Notes: generated from the sequence alone by a model not told the origin. A DNA stretch of 64,000 bases from Azospirillum sp. 412522 (GCF_019805165.1 NZ_RWIJ01000002.1:372001-436000), one strand, 5' to 3'. Shown: positions 47,009-56,447, counted from the first letter of the stretch. Made by a program: numbers and translations.

Positions 47009-47843
47009 CATGCGCCTGGATCCTGCCATCGACCGCGCCGCCAGCCGGGCCGACGCCGAAATGCCGGGCGAGCGCTTCGGTTGCGAGATCCGTCACCGCG
47101 TCGAGGCGGCTGGCATCCCTTTCCTCGATTTCGAGGCGCAAGGGCGTTCCCTTGCAGAAGCCGGTCGCGGGATCGGCGGGTGAGGCGGCGCGGCTGCGGA
47201 GGGTCACCGTCTCGATGTCGATACGGGTGAAGCCGGCGCTGCGCAGGTCGCCGCGGATCCGCTCCTTGTCGTGGTAGCCGTGCGGCGTGCGCACCATGAA
47301 GCCGGGCGGATCGTCGGGGAAGGCGGCCGCGACGGCGGCGTTCACGACCGCGGTGATCTCGTTTTCCTCGATGCGGTCCCAGACGCTGAACAGGAAGCGG
47401 CCGCCCGGCTTCAGCACCCGGCGCGCCTCGGCGAAACCCGCCGGCTTGTCCGGGAAGAACATCACGCCGAACTGGCAGACGACCGTGTCGAAGCAGGCAT
47501 TCCCGAACGGCAGACTCAGGGCATTCGCCTGCCGCCATGTCACCCGCGATGCATCCAGCTTTTGCGCCGCGTGGTCGAGCATCGGCTGGTTGAGGTCCGT
47601 CGCGACGAGCTCGACGCTCGCCGGAAGCGTCTGGGCCAGGGCGCGCGTCACGATCCCGGTTCCGGCCGCCGTTTCGAGAAGCCGCCCCTCCGCGCCCGCG
47701 AGCCGCGCGGCCAGATCGCGCGCATAGGGCTCGAAGATCAGCGGACCGAGGTAGCGGTCGTAGAGCGCGGGGATCGCTCCTCCGAACGCCCCTCCGGCTC
47801 CCTTGTCTATCTTGGCTTCCACCTCGGCCATGACGACCACCAT
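46989..47843 (-). CDS. Class I SAM-dependent methyltransferase
   Basis: A 284-residue methyltransferase of the UbiE/COQ5-like type. The SAM motif is LLETAAGTGIVTRALAQ (motif I), followed by ATDLNQPML (motif II), CQFGVMFFPD and LKPGGRFLFSVWD (motif III). The C-terminal part with REDIRGDLRSAGF-like wording and GFTRIDIE is typical of small-molecule methyltransferases. AGGAGACG precedes the ATG at 47843. Its substrate is not evident. It is convergent with the TetR gene. Confidence 0.85.
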   Translation of the reverse strand: MVVVMAEVEAKIDKGAGGAFGGAIPALYDRYLGPLIFEPYARDLAARLAGAEGRLLETAAGTGIVTRALAQTLPASVELVATDLNQPMLDHAAQKLDASRVTWRQANALSLPFGNACFDTVVCQFGVMFFPDKPAGFAEARRVLKPGGRFLFSVWDRIEENEITAVVNAAVAAAFPDDPPGFMVRTPHGYHDKERIRGDLRSAGFTRIDIETVTLRSRAASPADPATGFCKGTPLRLEIEERDASRLDAVTDLATEALARHFGVGPAGGAVDGRIQAHVITAAA

Positions 47844-47956
47844 CGTCTCCTGCGCGAGTGGAAAGCTTATGCCCCGCCGGCGGCACTTGGCGACCGCCAT
47901 TTGGAGGGCTGAAGCGCCCTCGTTGGGTTCGCCGCCCGACGAAATCGCAATGGAAA

Positions 47957-47996
47957 GGCCCGGGCGCCTATGCGACGTCGCATAAGCGCCCGGGCC
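47957..47996 (-). terminator. 40-base near-perfect hairpin after the MFS gene
   Basis: GGCCCGGGCGCCTATGCGAC is answered by GTCGCATAAGCGCCCGGGCC with 19 of 20 pairs and no loop in the DNA. It is 27 bases after the stop of the minus-strand MFS gene and before the methyltransferase start. Its GGCC end is followed on that strand by TTTCC, so it may terminate; it could also be a protein-binding or cruciform element. Confidence 0.65.
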
Positions 47997-48022
47997 TGCC
48001 TTCTTCGCGACGGGCCGGAGGT

Positions 48023-49264
48023 TCAGCGGTCGGACCGTGTGAACAACCGCAGGAGCAGGGCGGCGGCCGAGGCGGCGGTGGCGACGGCGACCACACCGTT
48101 CCAGCCCCAGGCGTCCAGGGCCTGACTGCCCAGCGTGGCGCCGGCGGCCATGCCGATGAACATGCCGACCATCAGCACCGCGTTCAGGCGGCTGCGGGCG
48201 GCCGGGTCGATGCCGTAGACGATGGTCTGGTGGGCGATCAGCGAAGCCTGGACTCCCAGGTCGAAGCCGATGGCGCTCGCCACCAGCAGCCACAGCCGGC
48301 CACCCTCGGGCAGCAGCGGCGACAGCGCCATGGCGGCGAAGGACAGCACCGCCAGACCGGCACCCAGCCGGGTCATCAGGGCCGGACCGCGGCTGTCGGC
48401 GATGCGGCCGGCGATCGGCGCCACCAGCGCACCGGCAGCACCCGCCAAACCGAAGGCGCCCGCCGCGGCGGCGCCCAGATGGAAAGGCGCGCCATGCAGC
48501 ATCACCGCCAGCGTCGACCAGAAGGCGCTGAAGCCGAGCGACAGCAGGCCCTGGGCGATGGCAGCCCGGCGCAGGCCCGGATGGCCGCCCCACAGCGTGA
48601 CCAGCGACCCCAGCAGCTGGCCATAGCCAAGATCGGTCGTCGGGGTGAAGCGCGGCAGCCCGCGCCACAGCGCGGCGCCCAGCAGGGCGATGCTGGCGGC
48701 GGCGGCGACGAACACGGCGCGCCAGCCGAAATGCTCGGCGATCAGGCCACTGACCACCCGCGACAGCAGGATGCCCAGCAGCAGCCCGGTCATCACCGTG
48801 CCGACCACCCGGCCGCGATGCTCGGCCGGGGCCAGGGTAGCTGCGGCGGGAACGATGTCCTGCGCCAGCGTCGCCGACAGGCCCATCACCAGGCTCGCCG
48901 CCAGCAGCCCGCCGATGGAGGGGGCGAAGCCCGCCGCCAGCAGGGCCGCGACCAGGATCGAGACCTTCGCCAGGATGATGCGGCGGCGGTCGAAGCGGTC
49001 GCCCAGCGGCGCCAGCAGCAGGATGCCGACGGCATAGCCGAGCTGCGTCAGCGTCGGCACCCAGCCGACCGTCCGGTCCGCCGCCCCGATGTCGGCGCCG
49101 AGCACGCCCAGCATCGGCTGGCTGTAATAGAGCGTCGCCGCCGCCAGACCGGCCCCTGTCGCCAGCAGGAAGACCAGCGGCCTGCTCATTCCGTCGTCGC
49201 GCGCTGGCGCCAGCGGGACCGCGTGCGCCAGCGGTGTTGCATGCGCGGTTTGAATGGTTGACAT
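48023..49264 (-). CDS. MFS transporter (drug/metabolite exporter)
   Basis: A 413-residue twelve-helix transporter of the NepI/YdhP-like efflux type, with ATLYYSQPMLGVLG in helix 1 and LLLAPLGDRFDRRRIIL in the loop between helices 2 and 3. A short polar N-terminus precedes helix 1. GAGGGAATCGAACG precedes the start. It is divergent from the LysR gene at 49373, with 108 bases between, a pairing usual for inducible efflux. Confidence 0.87.
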   Translation of the reverse strand: MSTIQTAHATPLAHAVPLAPARDDGMSRPLVFLLATGAGLAAATLYYSQPMLGVLGADIGAADRTVGWVPTLTQLGYAVGILLLAPLGDRFDRRRIILAKVSILVAALLAAGFAPSIGGLLAASLVMGLSATLAQDIVPAAATLAPAEHRGRVVGTVMTGLLLGILLSRVVSGLIAEHFGWRAVFVAAAASIALLGAALWRGLPRFTPTTDLGYGQLLGSLVTLWGGHPGLRRAAIAQGLLSLGFSAFWSTLAVMLHGAPFHLGAAAAGAFGLAGAAGALVAPIAGRIADSRGPALMTRLGAGLAVLSFAAMALSPLLPEGGRLWLLVASAIGFDLGVQASLIAHQTIVYGIDPAARSRLNAVLMVGMFIGMAAGATLGSQALDAWGWNGVVAVATAASAAALLLRLFTRSDR

Positions 49265-49372
49265 CGTTCGATTCCCTCAAGAACAAGCGCGGGCTTGATT
49301 GAGGAGGAGTATGGCGGCGGGACGAAGGGCACGGTAGCCGGAAGAGGTGTAGATTTGCTATACACTAGACGT

Positions 49373-50311
49373 ATGAGCAACGACCTTTCGACAGTCGGCA
49401 GCGACCGTATCGCCCTGCTGGAGACCTTCGTCCGCATCGTCGAGTCCGGCAGCCTGTCGGCGGCGGCGGCGCAGTTGGGCAGCACCCAGCCGACGGTCAG
49501 CCGACGGCTGCAACTGCTGGAACGGACGCTGGGCGTCCGGCTGCTGCACCGCTCCACCCACCGGATGAACATGACGGAGGACGGCACCCGCTGTTACGAG
49601 CGGGCCAAGGAACTTCTGGCCGGCTGGCAGATGCTGGAAAGCGACGTCCGCGGGGCCGACGACCAGCCGACCGGCCATTTGCGGGTGGTGGCGCCGCATG
49701 CCTTCGGACAGCAGCAGCTGGTCGGGCCGGTGGCCGACTATCTGAGCCGCTACCCGCGGATGACGGTGGAATGGCTCCTGCACGACCGCATGCCGGACTT
49801 CATCGGCGAGGGCATCGACTGCGCCATCCGCGTCGGCGAGGTCGCCGACCCGTCGGTCGTGGCCCTGCGGCTGGCGGAGGTGCCGCGGATCGCCGTCGCC
49901 GCCCCTGCCCTGCTCGGCGACCGGCCGGTCCCGCAGCATCCGAAGGAACTGGCGGAACTGCCCTGGCTGGCATTGCGCACCTTCTATCGGGACGAGGTGA
50001 CGCTGACCCATGCCGGGACCGGCGAGACGGCCAGCTTCCCCATCCGGCCACGATTGTCGACCGACGGGCTGCAGGCGATCCGCAACGCGGCGATCCTCGG
50101 GCTGGGGGCGGCCATCGGCTCGCAATGGGCGCTGGTGGAGGATCTGGCCGCGGGGTGCCTCGTGCATCTGGCGCCGGACTGGCAGGCCGCCACCCTGCCC
50201 GTCAGTCTGGTCTATCCGCCGGCCCGCCACCAGCCGGCCCGCCTGCGCCGCTTCATCGAGGTGATGCGCGTCGCCGTGCCCATCGCGTTCCGCACGGTGC
50301 GCGCACCCTAG
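49373..50311 (+). CDS. LysR-family transcriptional regulator
   Basis: A 312-residue LysR protein: winged helix (RIALLETFVRIVESGSLSAAAAQLGSTQPTVSRRLQLLERTLG across residues 10-50) and a substrate domain starting at GHLRVVAP. Start at 49373 (MSNDLST) fits; an extra 26 in-frame codons upstream run through the promoter. A dyad GTGTA (49347-49351) / TACAC (49361-49365) in front of the start may be its own binding site. The probable target is the divergent MFS exporter gene. Confidence 0.88.
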   Translation: MSNDLSTVGSDRIALLETFVRIVESGSLSAAAAQLGSTQPTVSRRLQLLERTLGVRLLHRSTHRMNMTEDGTRCYERAKELLAGWQMLESDVRGADDQPTGHLRVVAPHAFGQQQLVGPVADYLSRYPRMTVEWLLHDRMPDFIGEGIDCAIRVGEVADPSVVALRLAEVPRIAVAAPALLGDRPVPQHPKELAELPWLALRTFYRDEVTLTHAGTGETASFPIRPRLSTDGLQAIRNAAILGLGAAIGSQWALVEDLAAGCLVHLAPDWQAATLPVSLVYPPARHQPARLRRFIEVMRVAVPIAFRTVRAP

Positions 50312-50364
50312 CGTCAGAACGCCCCGACTTTGCTATGGTGCCCGCGAGCTGTTCAGGAAGGCCG

Positions 50365-51897
50365 ATGTCCATGCACGAGTATGTCCGCAAGATCCTCACC
50401 GCGCGCGTCTACGACGTGGCGATCGAAAGCCCGCTCGATCCGCTGCCGCGGCTGTCCCAGCGCCTGAACAACACGGCGCTGCTGAAGCGCGAGGATCTGC
50501 AACCCGTCTTCTCCTTCAAGCTGCGCGGCGCCTACAACAAGATGGTCGGCCTGTCCCCCGAGGTGCGGGAGCGCGGGGTGGTGTGCGCGTCGGCCGGCAA
50601 CCATGCGCAGGGCGTGGCCCTGTCGGCGCAGAAGCTGGGGATCAAGGCGATGATCGTCATGCCGCGCACGACGCCGGCCATCAAGGTCCAGGCGGTCAGG
50701 AGCCGCGGCGGCAAGGTCGTGCTGCACGGCGACGTCTTCGACGACGCCTATCTCCACGCCCGACAGATCGAGGCGGAAAAGGGGCTGACCTTCATCCACC
50801 CCTATGACGATCCCGACGTGATCGCCGGCCAGGGCACCGTCGGCATGGAAATCCTGCGCCAGCACCCGCACCCGCTGGACGCCATCTTCGTGCAGATCGG
50901 CGGCGGGGGGCTGGCCGCCGGGGTGGCGGCCTACGTCAAGTTCCTGCGCCCGGACGTGAAGGTCATTGGCGTCGAGCCGGACGACGCGGCCAGCATGGGG
51001 GCGGCCATCGCGGCGGGCAAGCGGGTGCAGCTGGATCAGGTCGGGCTGTTCGCCGACGGCGTCGCCGTCCGTCAGGTCGGCACCGAGACCTTCCGGCTAT
51101 GCAGCGAGTTGCTGGACGAGGTCATCACCGTCAACACCGACGAGATCTGCGCCGCCGTCAAGGACATCTTCGAGGATACCCGCGCCATCACCGAACCGTC
51201 GGGCGCGGTCGGTCTGGCCGGCCTGAAGAAATACGCGGAGCGGGAGGGACTGCAGGGCAAGGGGCTGGTGGCGATCGGCAGCGGCGCCAACATGAACTTC
51301 GACCGGCTGCGCCACATCGCCGAACGGGCGGAGATCGGCGAGCGGCGCGAGGCGCTGCTGGCCGTCACCATCCCGGAACGGCCCGGCGCCTACCGGCAGT
51401 TCATCCAGGCGCTCGGCAAGCGGTCGATCACCGAGTTCAACTACCGCTACGCCGACGACCGCGAGGCGCAGATCTTCGTCGGCGTCCAGCTGACCGAGGG
51501 CGATGCGGAAAAGCGTCAGGTCATCGAGCTGCTGCGGGGACTCGACTGCCCGGTGCTGGACATGAGCGACAACGAGATGGCGAAACTCCATGTCCGCTAC
51601 ATGGTGGGCGGCCGGGTGCGCGGGCTGAAGGACGAGGTGCTGTACCGCTTCCAGTTCCCGGAGCGGCCGGGCGCGCTGCTGAAATTCCTGAACGGGCTGG
51701 CGCAGGAATGGAACATCTCGCTGTTCCATTACCGCAACCATGGCGCCGATTACGGTCGCGTGCTGGCCGGCATCCAGGTGCCGGAAAAGGACCATGCGCG
51801 GTTCCGCCGCTGCCTCGACGACCTCGGCTATCCCTATTGGGACGAGACCGGCAACCCGGCCTACCGGCTGTTCCTGGCCGAGCCGCAGGCCTGCTGA
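50365..51897 (+). CDS. ilvA: Threonine dehydratase, biosynthetic
   Basis: A 510-residue PLP enzyme that deaminates threonine to 2-oxobutanoate, the first step of isoleucine synthesis. The Schiff-base lysine is K52 in FSFKLRGAYNKM, the phosphate loop GGGGLAAGV. Two C-terminal ACT-like regulatory domains (EALLAVTIPERPGAYRQF, then RYRFQFPERPGALLKFL-like wording, here VLYRFQFPERPGALL) bind isoleucine and valine, as in the allosteric biosynthetic form; the catabolic form lacks them. AGGAAG precedes the ATG; ATG at 50371 is a close alternative. It stands alone between regulators, a housekeeping gene in an accessory setting. Confidence 0.93.
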   Translation: MSMHEYVRKILTARVYDVAIESPLDPLPRLSQRLNNTALLKREDLQPVFSFKLRGAYNKMVGLSPEVRERGVVCASAGNHAQGVALSAQKLGIKAMIVMPRTTPAIKVQAVRSRGGKVVLHGDVFDDAYLHARQIEAEKGLTFIHPYDDPDVIAGQGTVGMEILRQHPHPLDAIFVQIGGGGLAAGVAAYVKFLRPDVKVIGVEPDDAASMGAAIAAGKRVQLDQVGLFADGVAVRQVGTETFRLCSELLDEVITVNTDEICAAVKDIFEDTRAITEPSGAVGLAGLKKYAEREGLQGKGLVAIGSGANMNFDRLRHIAERAEIGERREALLAVTIPERPGAYRQFIQALGKRSITEFNYRYADDREAQIFVGVQLTEGDAEKRQVIELLRGLDCPVLDMSDNEMAKLHVRYMVGGRVRGLKDEVLYRFQFPERPGALLKFLNGLAQEWNISLFHYRNHGADYGRVLAGIQVPEKDHARFRRCLDDLGYPYWDETGNPAYRLFLAEPQAC

Positions 51898-51946
51898 ACG
51901 GGGCGTTCCTCCGAAGAGGTTCGGGAAAAGCTGGCAACTTGGCGAT

Positions 51947-51955
51947 TACATGTTT
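51947..51955. promoter_or_regulatory. ACATGT-centred site upstream of the FadR-type regulator
   Basis: TACATGTTT, 52 bases before the GntR start, is the reverse complement of AAACATGTA at 52891-52899 in front of the acid-sugar operon. A repeated dyad flanking the regulator gene suggests operators for autorepression and operon control. The pairing is seen in the sequence; the binding is inference. Confidence 0.5.
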
Positions 51956-52006
51956 ACAAATACCTGACATCGCAAAGCCGGCAGCCAGTGGATTGGGAGC
52001 GACGGG

Positions 52007-52795
52007 ATGGACTCGAGTGAACGCGGCGGGATGGCCAGTGTGGCGTCCGACGCAGTGTCCGACGGCAGGGAGGGAGCGCCGCTGCTCCGCACCCGCCAGA
52101 CGCCGCTGGTCACCCGGATCTACCAGTTGCTGCTGGCCCAGATCAGCGCCGGGGATTTCCAGCCCGACGAGCGGCTGCCCGGCGAGAACGAGCTTGCCGC
52201 CCGCTTCCAGGTCTCGCGCCCGGTGGTGCGGGATGCACTGAAACGGCTGCGGAATGACGGGCTGATCTATTCGCGCCAGGGCGCCGGCAGCTTCGTCCGC
52301 GTGGCGGCGGAGGAAAGCCGGCCGGCGCTGGGCTATGCTCCGGTGGAGACCATCGCCGACATCCAGCGCTGTTACGAGTTCCGGCTGACCATCGAGCCGG
52401 ACCATGCCTACCATGCCGCCTTGCGCTGGAACGACGCCGCCCTGGACCGGATCGCGGCGGCGCTGAACCTGATGGACGACGCGACCCGCGCCCACCGGCA
52501 TCGCGAGGACGCCGACTACGCCTTCCACACGGCCATCGCCGAGGCGACGAACAACCACTATTACATGTCGTCGATGCAGGCGCTGAAGGACCACATCTCC
52601 GTCGGCATGAAGTTCCACGGCGTGTCCCTGATGGGGCCCAGCTCCGGCCTGACCGGCGTGTATGACGAACATCGCGGCATCTTCGACGCCATCCGGCAGC
52701 GCGACGGCGAAACCGCACGCACGCGGATGCGCAAGCATCTGGAAGGCTCGCGCGACCGCGTGTTCGAGGGCCGCGCACTGGACCTCTCCCTCTAG
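52007..52795 (+). CDS. GntR/FadR-subfamily regulator of the acid-sugar operon
   Basis: A 262-residue regulator: winged helix (about 35-100; LPGENELAARFQVSRPVVRDALKRLRNDG, RQGAGSFV) and a C-terminal FCD domain (about 120-245; FRLTIEPDHAYHAA, DADYAFHTAIAEATNNHYY) whose DxxxFHxxI/xH pattern binds a metal and an organic acid. GGGAG lies 7 bases upstream of the ATG. It is directly upstream of, and on the same strand as, the kinase-PdxA2 genes. FCD regulators commonly sense sugar acids. It probably governs the operon. Confidence 0.9.
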   Translation: MDSSERGGMASVASDAVSDGREGAPLLRTRQTPLVTRIYQLLLAQISAGDFQPDERLPGENELAARFQVSRPVVRDALKRLRNDGLIYSRQGAGSFVRVAAEESRPALGYAPVETIADIQRCYEFRLTIEPDHAYHAALRWNDAALDRIAAALNLMDDATRAHRHREDADYAFHTAIAEATNNHYYMSSMQALKDHISVGMKFHGVSLMGPSSGLTGVYDEHRGIFDAIRQRDGETARTRMRKHLEGSRDRVFEGRALDLSL

Positions 52796-52890
52796 ATCCC
52801 TGGCTTGCAGGTATTTTCCGTCAAGCCCGTTCCACCCTGCCGCCGCTGGCGCGCGTGGAGCGCCGCGCCTGGCATCACCGAACAACATGC

Positions 52891-52899
52891 AAACATGTA
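52891..52899. promoter_or_regulatory. Second copy of the ACATGT-centred site, before the kinase gene
   Basis: AAACATGTA, 169 bases before the kinase start, matches in reverse complement the site upstream of the regulator gene. The AT-rich stretch that follows (TTACAACATATTGACAT at 52945-52961) may contain the promoter. Confidence 0.45.
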
Positions 52900-53067
52900 A
52901 GGGATATATGCTGCGGCATCTCTGCCTTTTCTTGCTCAACAAGATTACAACATATTGACATCTCCGCAGCGCTGTGATGGAGTGGGCCATCGTCAAGGGC
53001 GTCGGGAGCGCCCGGCAGCGGAACGTCGGTTCACGACGGCCGCCGCCCATAAGGATGGGGACCACCC

Positions 53068-54267
53068 ATGGACAGCATGGTTCCACAGGACGGATCGCCG
53101 GCCGGCATCCGGACGCCGGCCGGATCATCCGCGACGCCGCGCCCGTGCCTGATCGCCGACGACCTGACCGGGGCGCTCGACACCGCCGCCCAGTTCGCCG
53201 CCATCGCCGGTCCGATTCCCGTTTACTGGCAGAGCCTGCCCTACCCCATCCTGCCGGCCGAACTCGCTTTCGACAGCGGAACCCGCGAGGCGACGCGCGA
53301 AGAGGCGCGCCGCCGGGTGGCCGCCATCGCCGCCGGTCTGCCGCGCCTCCCCGGCACGCTCCATTACGCCAAGCTCGACAGCCTGTTGCGCGGCCATGCC
53401 GGGGCGGAGATCGCCGCCTGGATCGCCGCCACGGCTCCCGACCACATCATCGTCGCCCCCGCCTTCCCCTATCAGGGCCGCATCACCCGCGGCGGCATCC
53501 AGCTCGCCCGCGGGGATGATGGGCATAGCTGGACGCCCACGACCAACGACCTGCGCGCCGATCTGGAGCGGGAGGGCTGGACCGTCCAGCTCCGCTGCCC
53601 CGGTGAGGCGGTGCCCGCGGGCCTCAGCCTGTGGGATGCGGAGACCGATGCCGATCTCGACGCCATCGCCGCCGCTGGGCTTGCTCTGAACGGCCGCGTG
53701 CTGTGGTGCGGCAGCAGCGGTCTGGCCGGCGCGCTCGCCCGGCAGATGGCCCCCTTTGCCGACAACCCCACCGCGCCACGGCTGCCGCGCCCGATCCTGG
53801 GCCTGTTCGGCACCAACCATCCGGCGATGGCGGCCCAGCTCGACGCCTGTTCCGAACATCTGCTGGCGCTGCCCGACGGCGGCCGGACCGGGGCCGCGGT
53901 ACTGGCCCAGCGGCTGGACCGCGACGGCCTTGCGCTCGCTACCCTTGCCCTGCCCGACGGGCTGGCGCGGGCCGACGCGGCGCGGCGGATCGAAGGGGAA
54001 TTCGCCCGGCTGGTCCGCCGGCTCGACCCGCCCGGCACCCTGCTGGTGGCGGGCGGCGAGACCCTGCGCGGCCTGTGCCTGGCGCTGGAAGCGGACCGGC
54101 TCGACCTCGACGGCCATGTCTGGCCGGGGGTGCCCTGCTCCATTCTGCGCGGCGGCCGTTTCGACGGGGTCCGCGTCATCTCAAAATCGGGAGCCTTCGG
54201 CGACCCGGCGCTGCTGCGCCGGCTGCTCGCGCTGGATGCGCCGCCTCATCAGGGAGAACAAGCATGA
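53068..54267 (+). CDS. Four-carbon acid-sugar kinase family protein (DUF1537, DtnK/OtnK-like)
   Basis: A 399-residue kinase. The N-terminal sugar-binding domain has IADDLTGALDTAAQFA near residue 30 and the strand-loop KLDSLLRGH; the C-terminal nucleotide domain ends with AGGETLRGLC and KSGAFGDPALL. In the family DtnK phosphorylates D-threonate, OtnK 3-oxo-tetronate, to 4-phosphates. Its stop overlaps the pdxA2 start by 4 bases, the pairing expected for D-threonate breakdown, but additional genes in this operon point to a different or wider substrate. AAGGATGGGG precedes the start. Confidence 0.88.
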   Translation: MDSMVPQDGSPAGIRTPAGSSATPRPCLIADDLTGALDTAAQFAAIAGPIPVYWQSLPYPILPAELAFDSGTREATREEARRRVAAIAAGLPRLPGTLHYAKLDSLLRGHAGAEIAAWIAATAPDHIIVAPAFPYQGRITRGGIQLARGDDGHSWTPTTNDLRADLEREGWTVQLRCPGEAVPAGLSLWDAETDADLDAIAAAGLALNGRVLWCGSSGLAGALARQMAPFADNPTAPRLPRPILGLFGTNHPAMAAQLDACSEHLLALPDGGRTGAAVLAQRLDRDGLALATLALPDGLARADAARRIEGEFARLVRRLDPPGTLLVAGGETLRGLCLALEADRLDLDGHVWPGVPCSILRGGRFDGVRVISKSGAFGDPALLRRLLALDAPPHQGEQA

Positions 54268-55298
54268 CACCGCATCTGGCCATCACCATGGGCGATCCGG
54301 CCGGCGTCGGGCCGGAGATCATCGTGAAGGCCTGCGCGCGCCTGAAGGACCGGCTGGCCGACGGCACGCTGCGCCTGCTGGTCATCGGCAGCAACCCCGC
54401 CCTCCATGCGGCGCGCGACGCGCTGGGCAGCGACCTCGACTTCCCCGAGGTGACCGACGTCGACGGCGAGTGGCCGGCGCTGGCCTGCCTCCAGGCCGGG
54501 CCGGAGGGGGAGCCGATCCGCCCCGGCGTGCTGTCGGTCGATGGCGGACGCTTCGCCTATCTGGCGGTGGAACGCGCGGTGCGGCTGGCCGAGGCCGGCC
54601 GTATCCACGGCATCGTCACCGCGCCCCTGAACAAGGAGGCGATGAACAAGGCCGGCTATCACTTTGCCGGGCACACCGACCTGCTGGCCGAACTGACCGG
54701 CGCCCGCGGTTCGGTGATGATGCTGGCCCACGGCAACATGCGGGTCAGCCATGTCACCACCCACATCGCGCTGGAGGACGTGCCGAAGAAGCTGACGCCG
54801 GAACGGCTGCGCTACGTCATCGACCGTACCGAGGAGACGCTGGCCGGGCTCGGCCTGCCACGCCGCCGCATCGCCATCGCCGCCCTCAATCCGCATGCCG
54901 GCGAAGGCGGGCTGTTCGGCCGCCAGGACATCGAGGTGACCGAGCCGGTCATCAGGCAATGCGTCGCCGACGGGCTGGACGTGGTCGGGCCGGTGCCGGG
55001 CGACACCGTCTTCGTCAAGCTGCGCGCCGGCCAGTACGACGCGGTGGTCGCCATGTACCACGACCAGGGGCACATCCCGGTCAAGCTGCTGGGCTTCAAC
55101 GTCAATCCGGAAACCGGCAGCTGGGACGCGCTGAGCGGCGTCAACATCACGCTCGGCCTGCCGATCATCCGCACCTCCGTCGACCACGGCACCGCCTTCG
55201 ACATCGCCGGCAAGGGCATCGCCAACGAGCTGAGCCTGATCGAGGCCATCGACTACGCCGAGAAGCTGGCCGCCGCCCGCGTGCGCGTCGCCGCCTGA
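54264..55298 (+). CDS. pdxA2: 4-phospho-threonate/erythronate dehydrogenase (PdxA2)
   Basis: A 344-residue NAD-dependent enzyme of the PdxA family. ITMGDPAGVGPEI opens the chain, HTDLLAELTG and HDQGHIPVK supply metal-binding histidines and aspartates, and SVDHGTAFDIAGKG closes it. PdxA2 proteins oxidise and decarboxylate 4-phospho-D-threonate or 4-phospho-D-erythronate to dihydroxyacetone phosphate, not the vitamin B6 intermediate. Context with the DUF1537 kinase (ATGA overlap) supports this catabolic role. Confidence 0.9.
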   Translation: MTPHLAITMGDPAGVGPEIIVKACARLKDRLADGTLRLLVIGSNPALHAARDALGSDLDFPEVTDVDGEWPALACLQAGPEGEPIRPGVLSVDGGRFAYLAVERAVRLAEAGRIHGIVTAPLNKEAMNKAGYHFAGHTDLLAELTGARGSVMMLAHGNMRVSHVTTHIALEDVPKKLTPERLRYVIDRTEETLAGLGLPRRRIAIAALNPHAGEGGLFGRQDIEVTEPVIRQCVADGLDVVGPVPGDTVFVKLRAGQYDAVVAMYHDQGHIPVKLLGFNVNPETGSWDALSGVNITLGLPIIRTSVDHGTAFDIAGKGIANELSLIEAIDYAEKLAAARVRVAA

Positions 55299-55310
55299 GG
55301 ATCCGAGACA

Positions 55311-56447
55311 ATGAGCACCATCGACCTGACCACGCCCATCGAGCTGCTCCGCCCGGCCCGCGTCGTCTTCGGCGCCGGCATGGCGGCGGAGACCGGCCGC
55401 TGGGCGCGTGAGCGCGGCCTGACCCGCATCCTGGTGGTCGCCGACGCCTTCAACGCCGCCCGCGTGGATTTGCTGGGGCTGGAGGGCGCCGTCACAATCT
55501 TCGCCGACATCAAGCCGGAACCCGACGTCCCCAACCTTGAGGCGCTGCTGGCCGTCGCCGAACGGGCCGAGCCGCAGGCGGTGATCGGCTTCGGCGGCGG
55601 CAGCGCCATGGATCTGGCCAAGCTGGCCGCCGTCCTGCCCGGCAGCGGCCAGACCATCCGCGACGTGGTCGGACCGGAGAAGGTCGCGGCCAAGCGCGCC
55701 GTCCTGGTCCAGGTGCCGACGACCGCCGGCACCGGCAGCGAGGTCGGCACCCGCGCGCTGGTCACCGATCCGGCGACCATGAGCAAGCTGGCGGTGCAGA
55801 GCGTCCACATGCTGGCCGACGTCGCGGTGGTCGATCCCGACCTGACGCTGAGCGTGCCGGCCGCCGTCACCGCCGCCACCGGCGTCGATGCGCTGGCCCA
55901 TTGCGTCGAGGCCTACACCAACCGCAAGGCCCACCCGCTGATCGACCTCTATGCGCTGGAGGGCATCCGGCTGGTCGGCCGCTTCCTGCCGCGCGCCATC
56001 GCCGACGGCAGCGACCGCGAGGCGCGGGCCGGCCTGTCGCTCGCCTCCTTCTATGGCGGCATCTGCCTGGGTCCGGTCAACACCGCCGCCGGCCATGCCG
56101 TCGCCTATCCGCTGGGCACCCGCCACCACATCCCGCATGGCGCCGCCAACGCGCTGATCTTCCCGCATGTGCTGGCCTTCAATGCGCCGGCCGTCCCGGC
56201 CAAGACCGCCGCGGTGCTGGAAGCGCTGGGTTTGCCGGCATCGACCGATCCGGCCGCCGTGTTCGAGGCCGCTTACGGCTGGTGCCTGGAACTCGGCTGC
56301 ACCATGCGGCTGTCGGCATTCGGCGTGCCGGAGGCCGACCTGCCGCGCATGGCCGAGGAGGCGCATGCCATCCGCCGGCTGCTCGACAACAACCCGCGCG
56401 ACCTCAGCCGCGAAGACATCCTGGGCATGTACCGCGCCGCCGCCTGA
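55311..56447 (+). CDS. Iron-containing alcohol dehydrogenase
   Basis: A 378-residue group III dehydrogenase. Nucleotide-binding GFGGGSAMDLAK (near 95) and PTTAGTGSEVG are family marks; the metal ligands are an aspartate in DVAVVDPDL, a histidine in GVDALAHCVEAYT, one in AAGHAVAYP and one in HHIPHGAANA. It is coupled to pdxA2 by 12 bases. In acid-sugar or glycol catabolism such enzymes convert an alcohol to an aldehyde/ketone or the reverse (for example lactaldehyde or tartronate semialdehyde). Which one applies is not shown. Confidence 0.9.
   Translation: MSTIDLTTPIELLRPARVVFGAGMAAETGRWARERGLTRILVVADAFNAARVDLLGLEGAVTIFADIKPEPDVPNLEALLAVAERAEPQAVIGFGGGSAMDLAKLAAVLPGSGQTIRDVVGPEKVAAKRAVLVQVPTTAGTGSEVGTRALVTDPATMSKLAVQSVHMLADVAVVDPDLTLSVPAAVTAATGVDALAHCVEAYTNRKAHPLIDLYALEGIRLVGRFLPRAIADGSDREARAGLSLASFYGGICLGPVNTAAGHAVAYPLGTRHHIPHGAANALIFPHVLAFNAPAVPAKTAAVLEALGLPASTDPAAVFEAAYGWCLELGCTMRLSAFGVPEADLPRMAEEAHAIRRLLDNNPRDLSREDILGMYRAAA

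Noticed and set aside
54264..55298. Calling the PdxA-like gene a vitamin B6 gene
   Set aside because: It overlaps a DUF1537 kinase gene and lies in a sugar-acid operon, the context of PdxA2.
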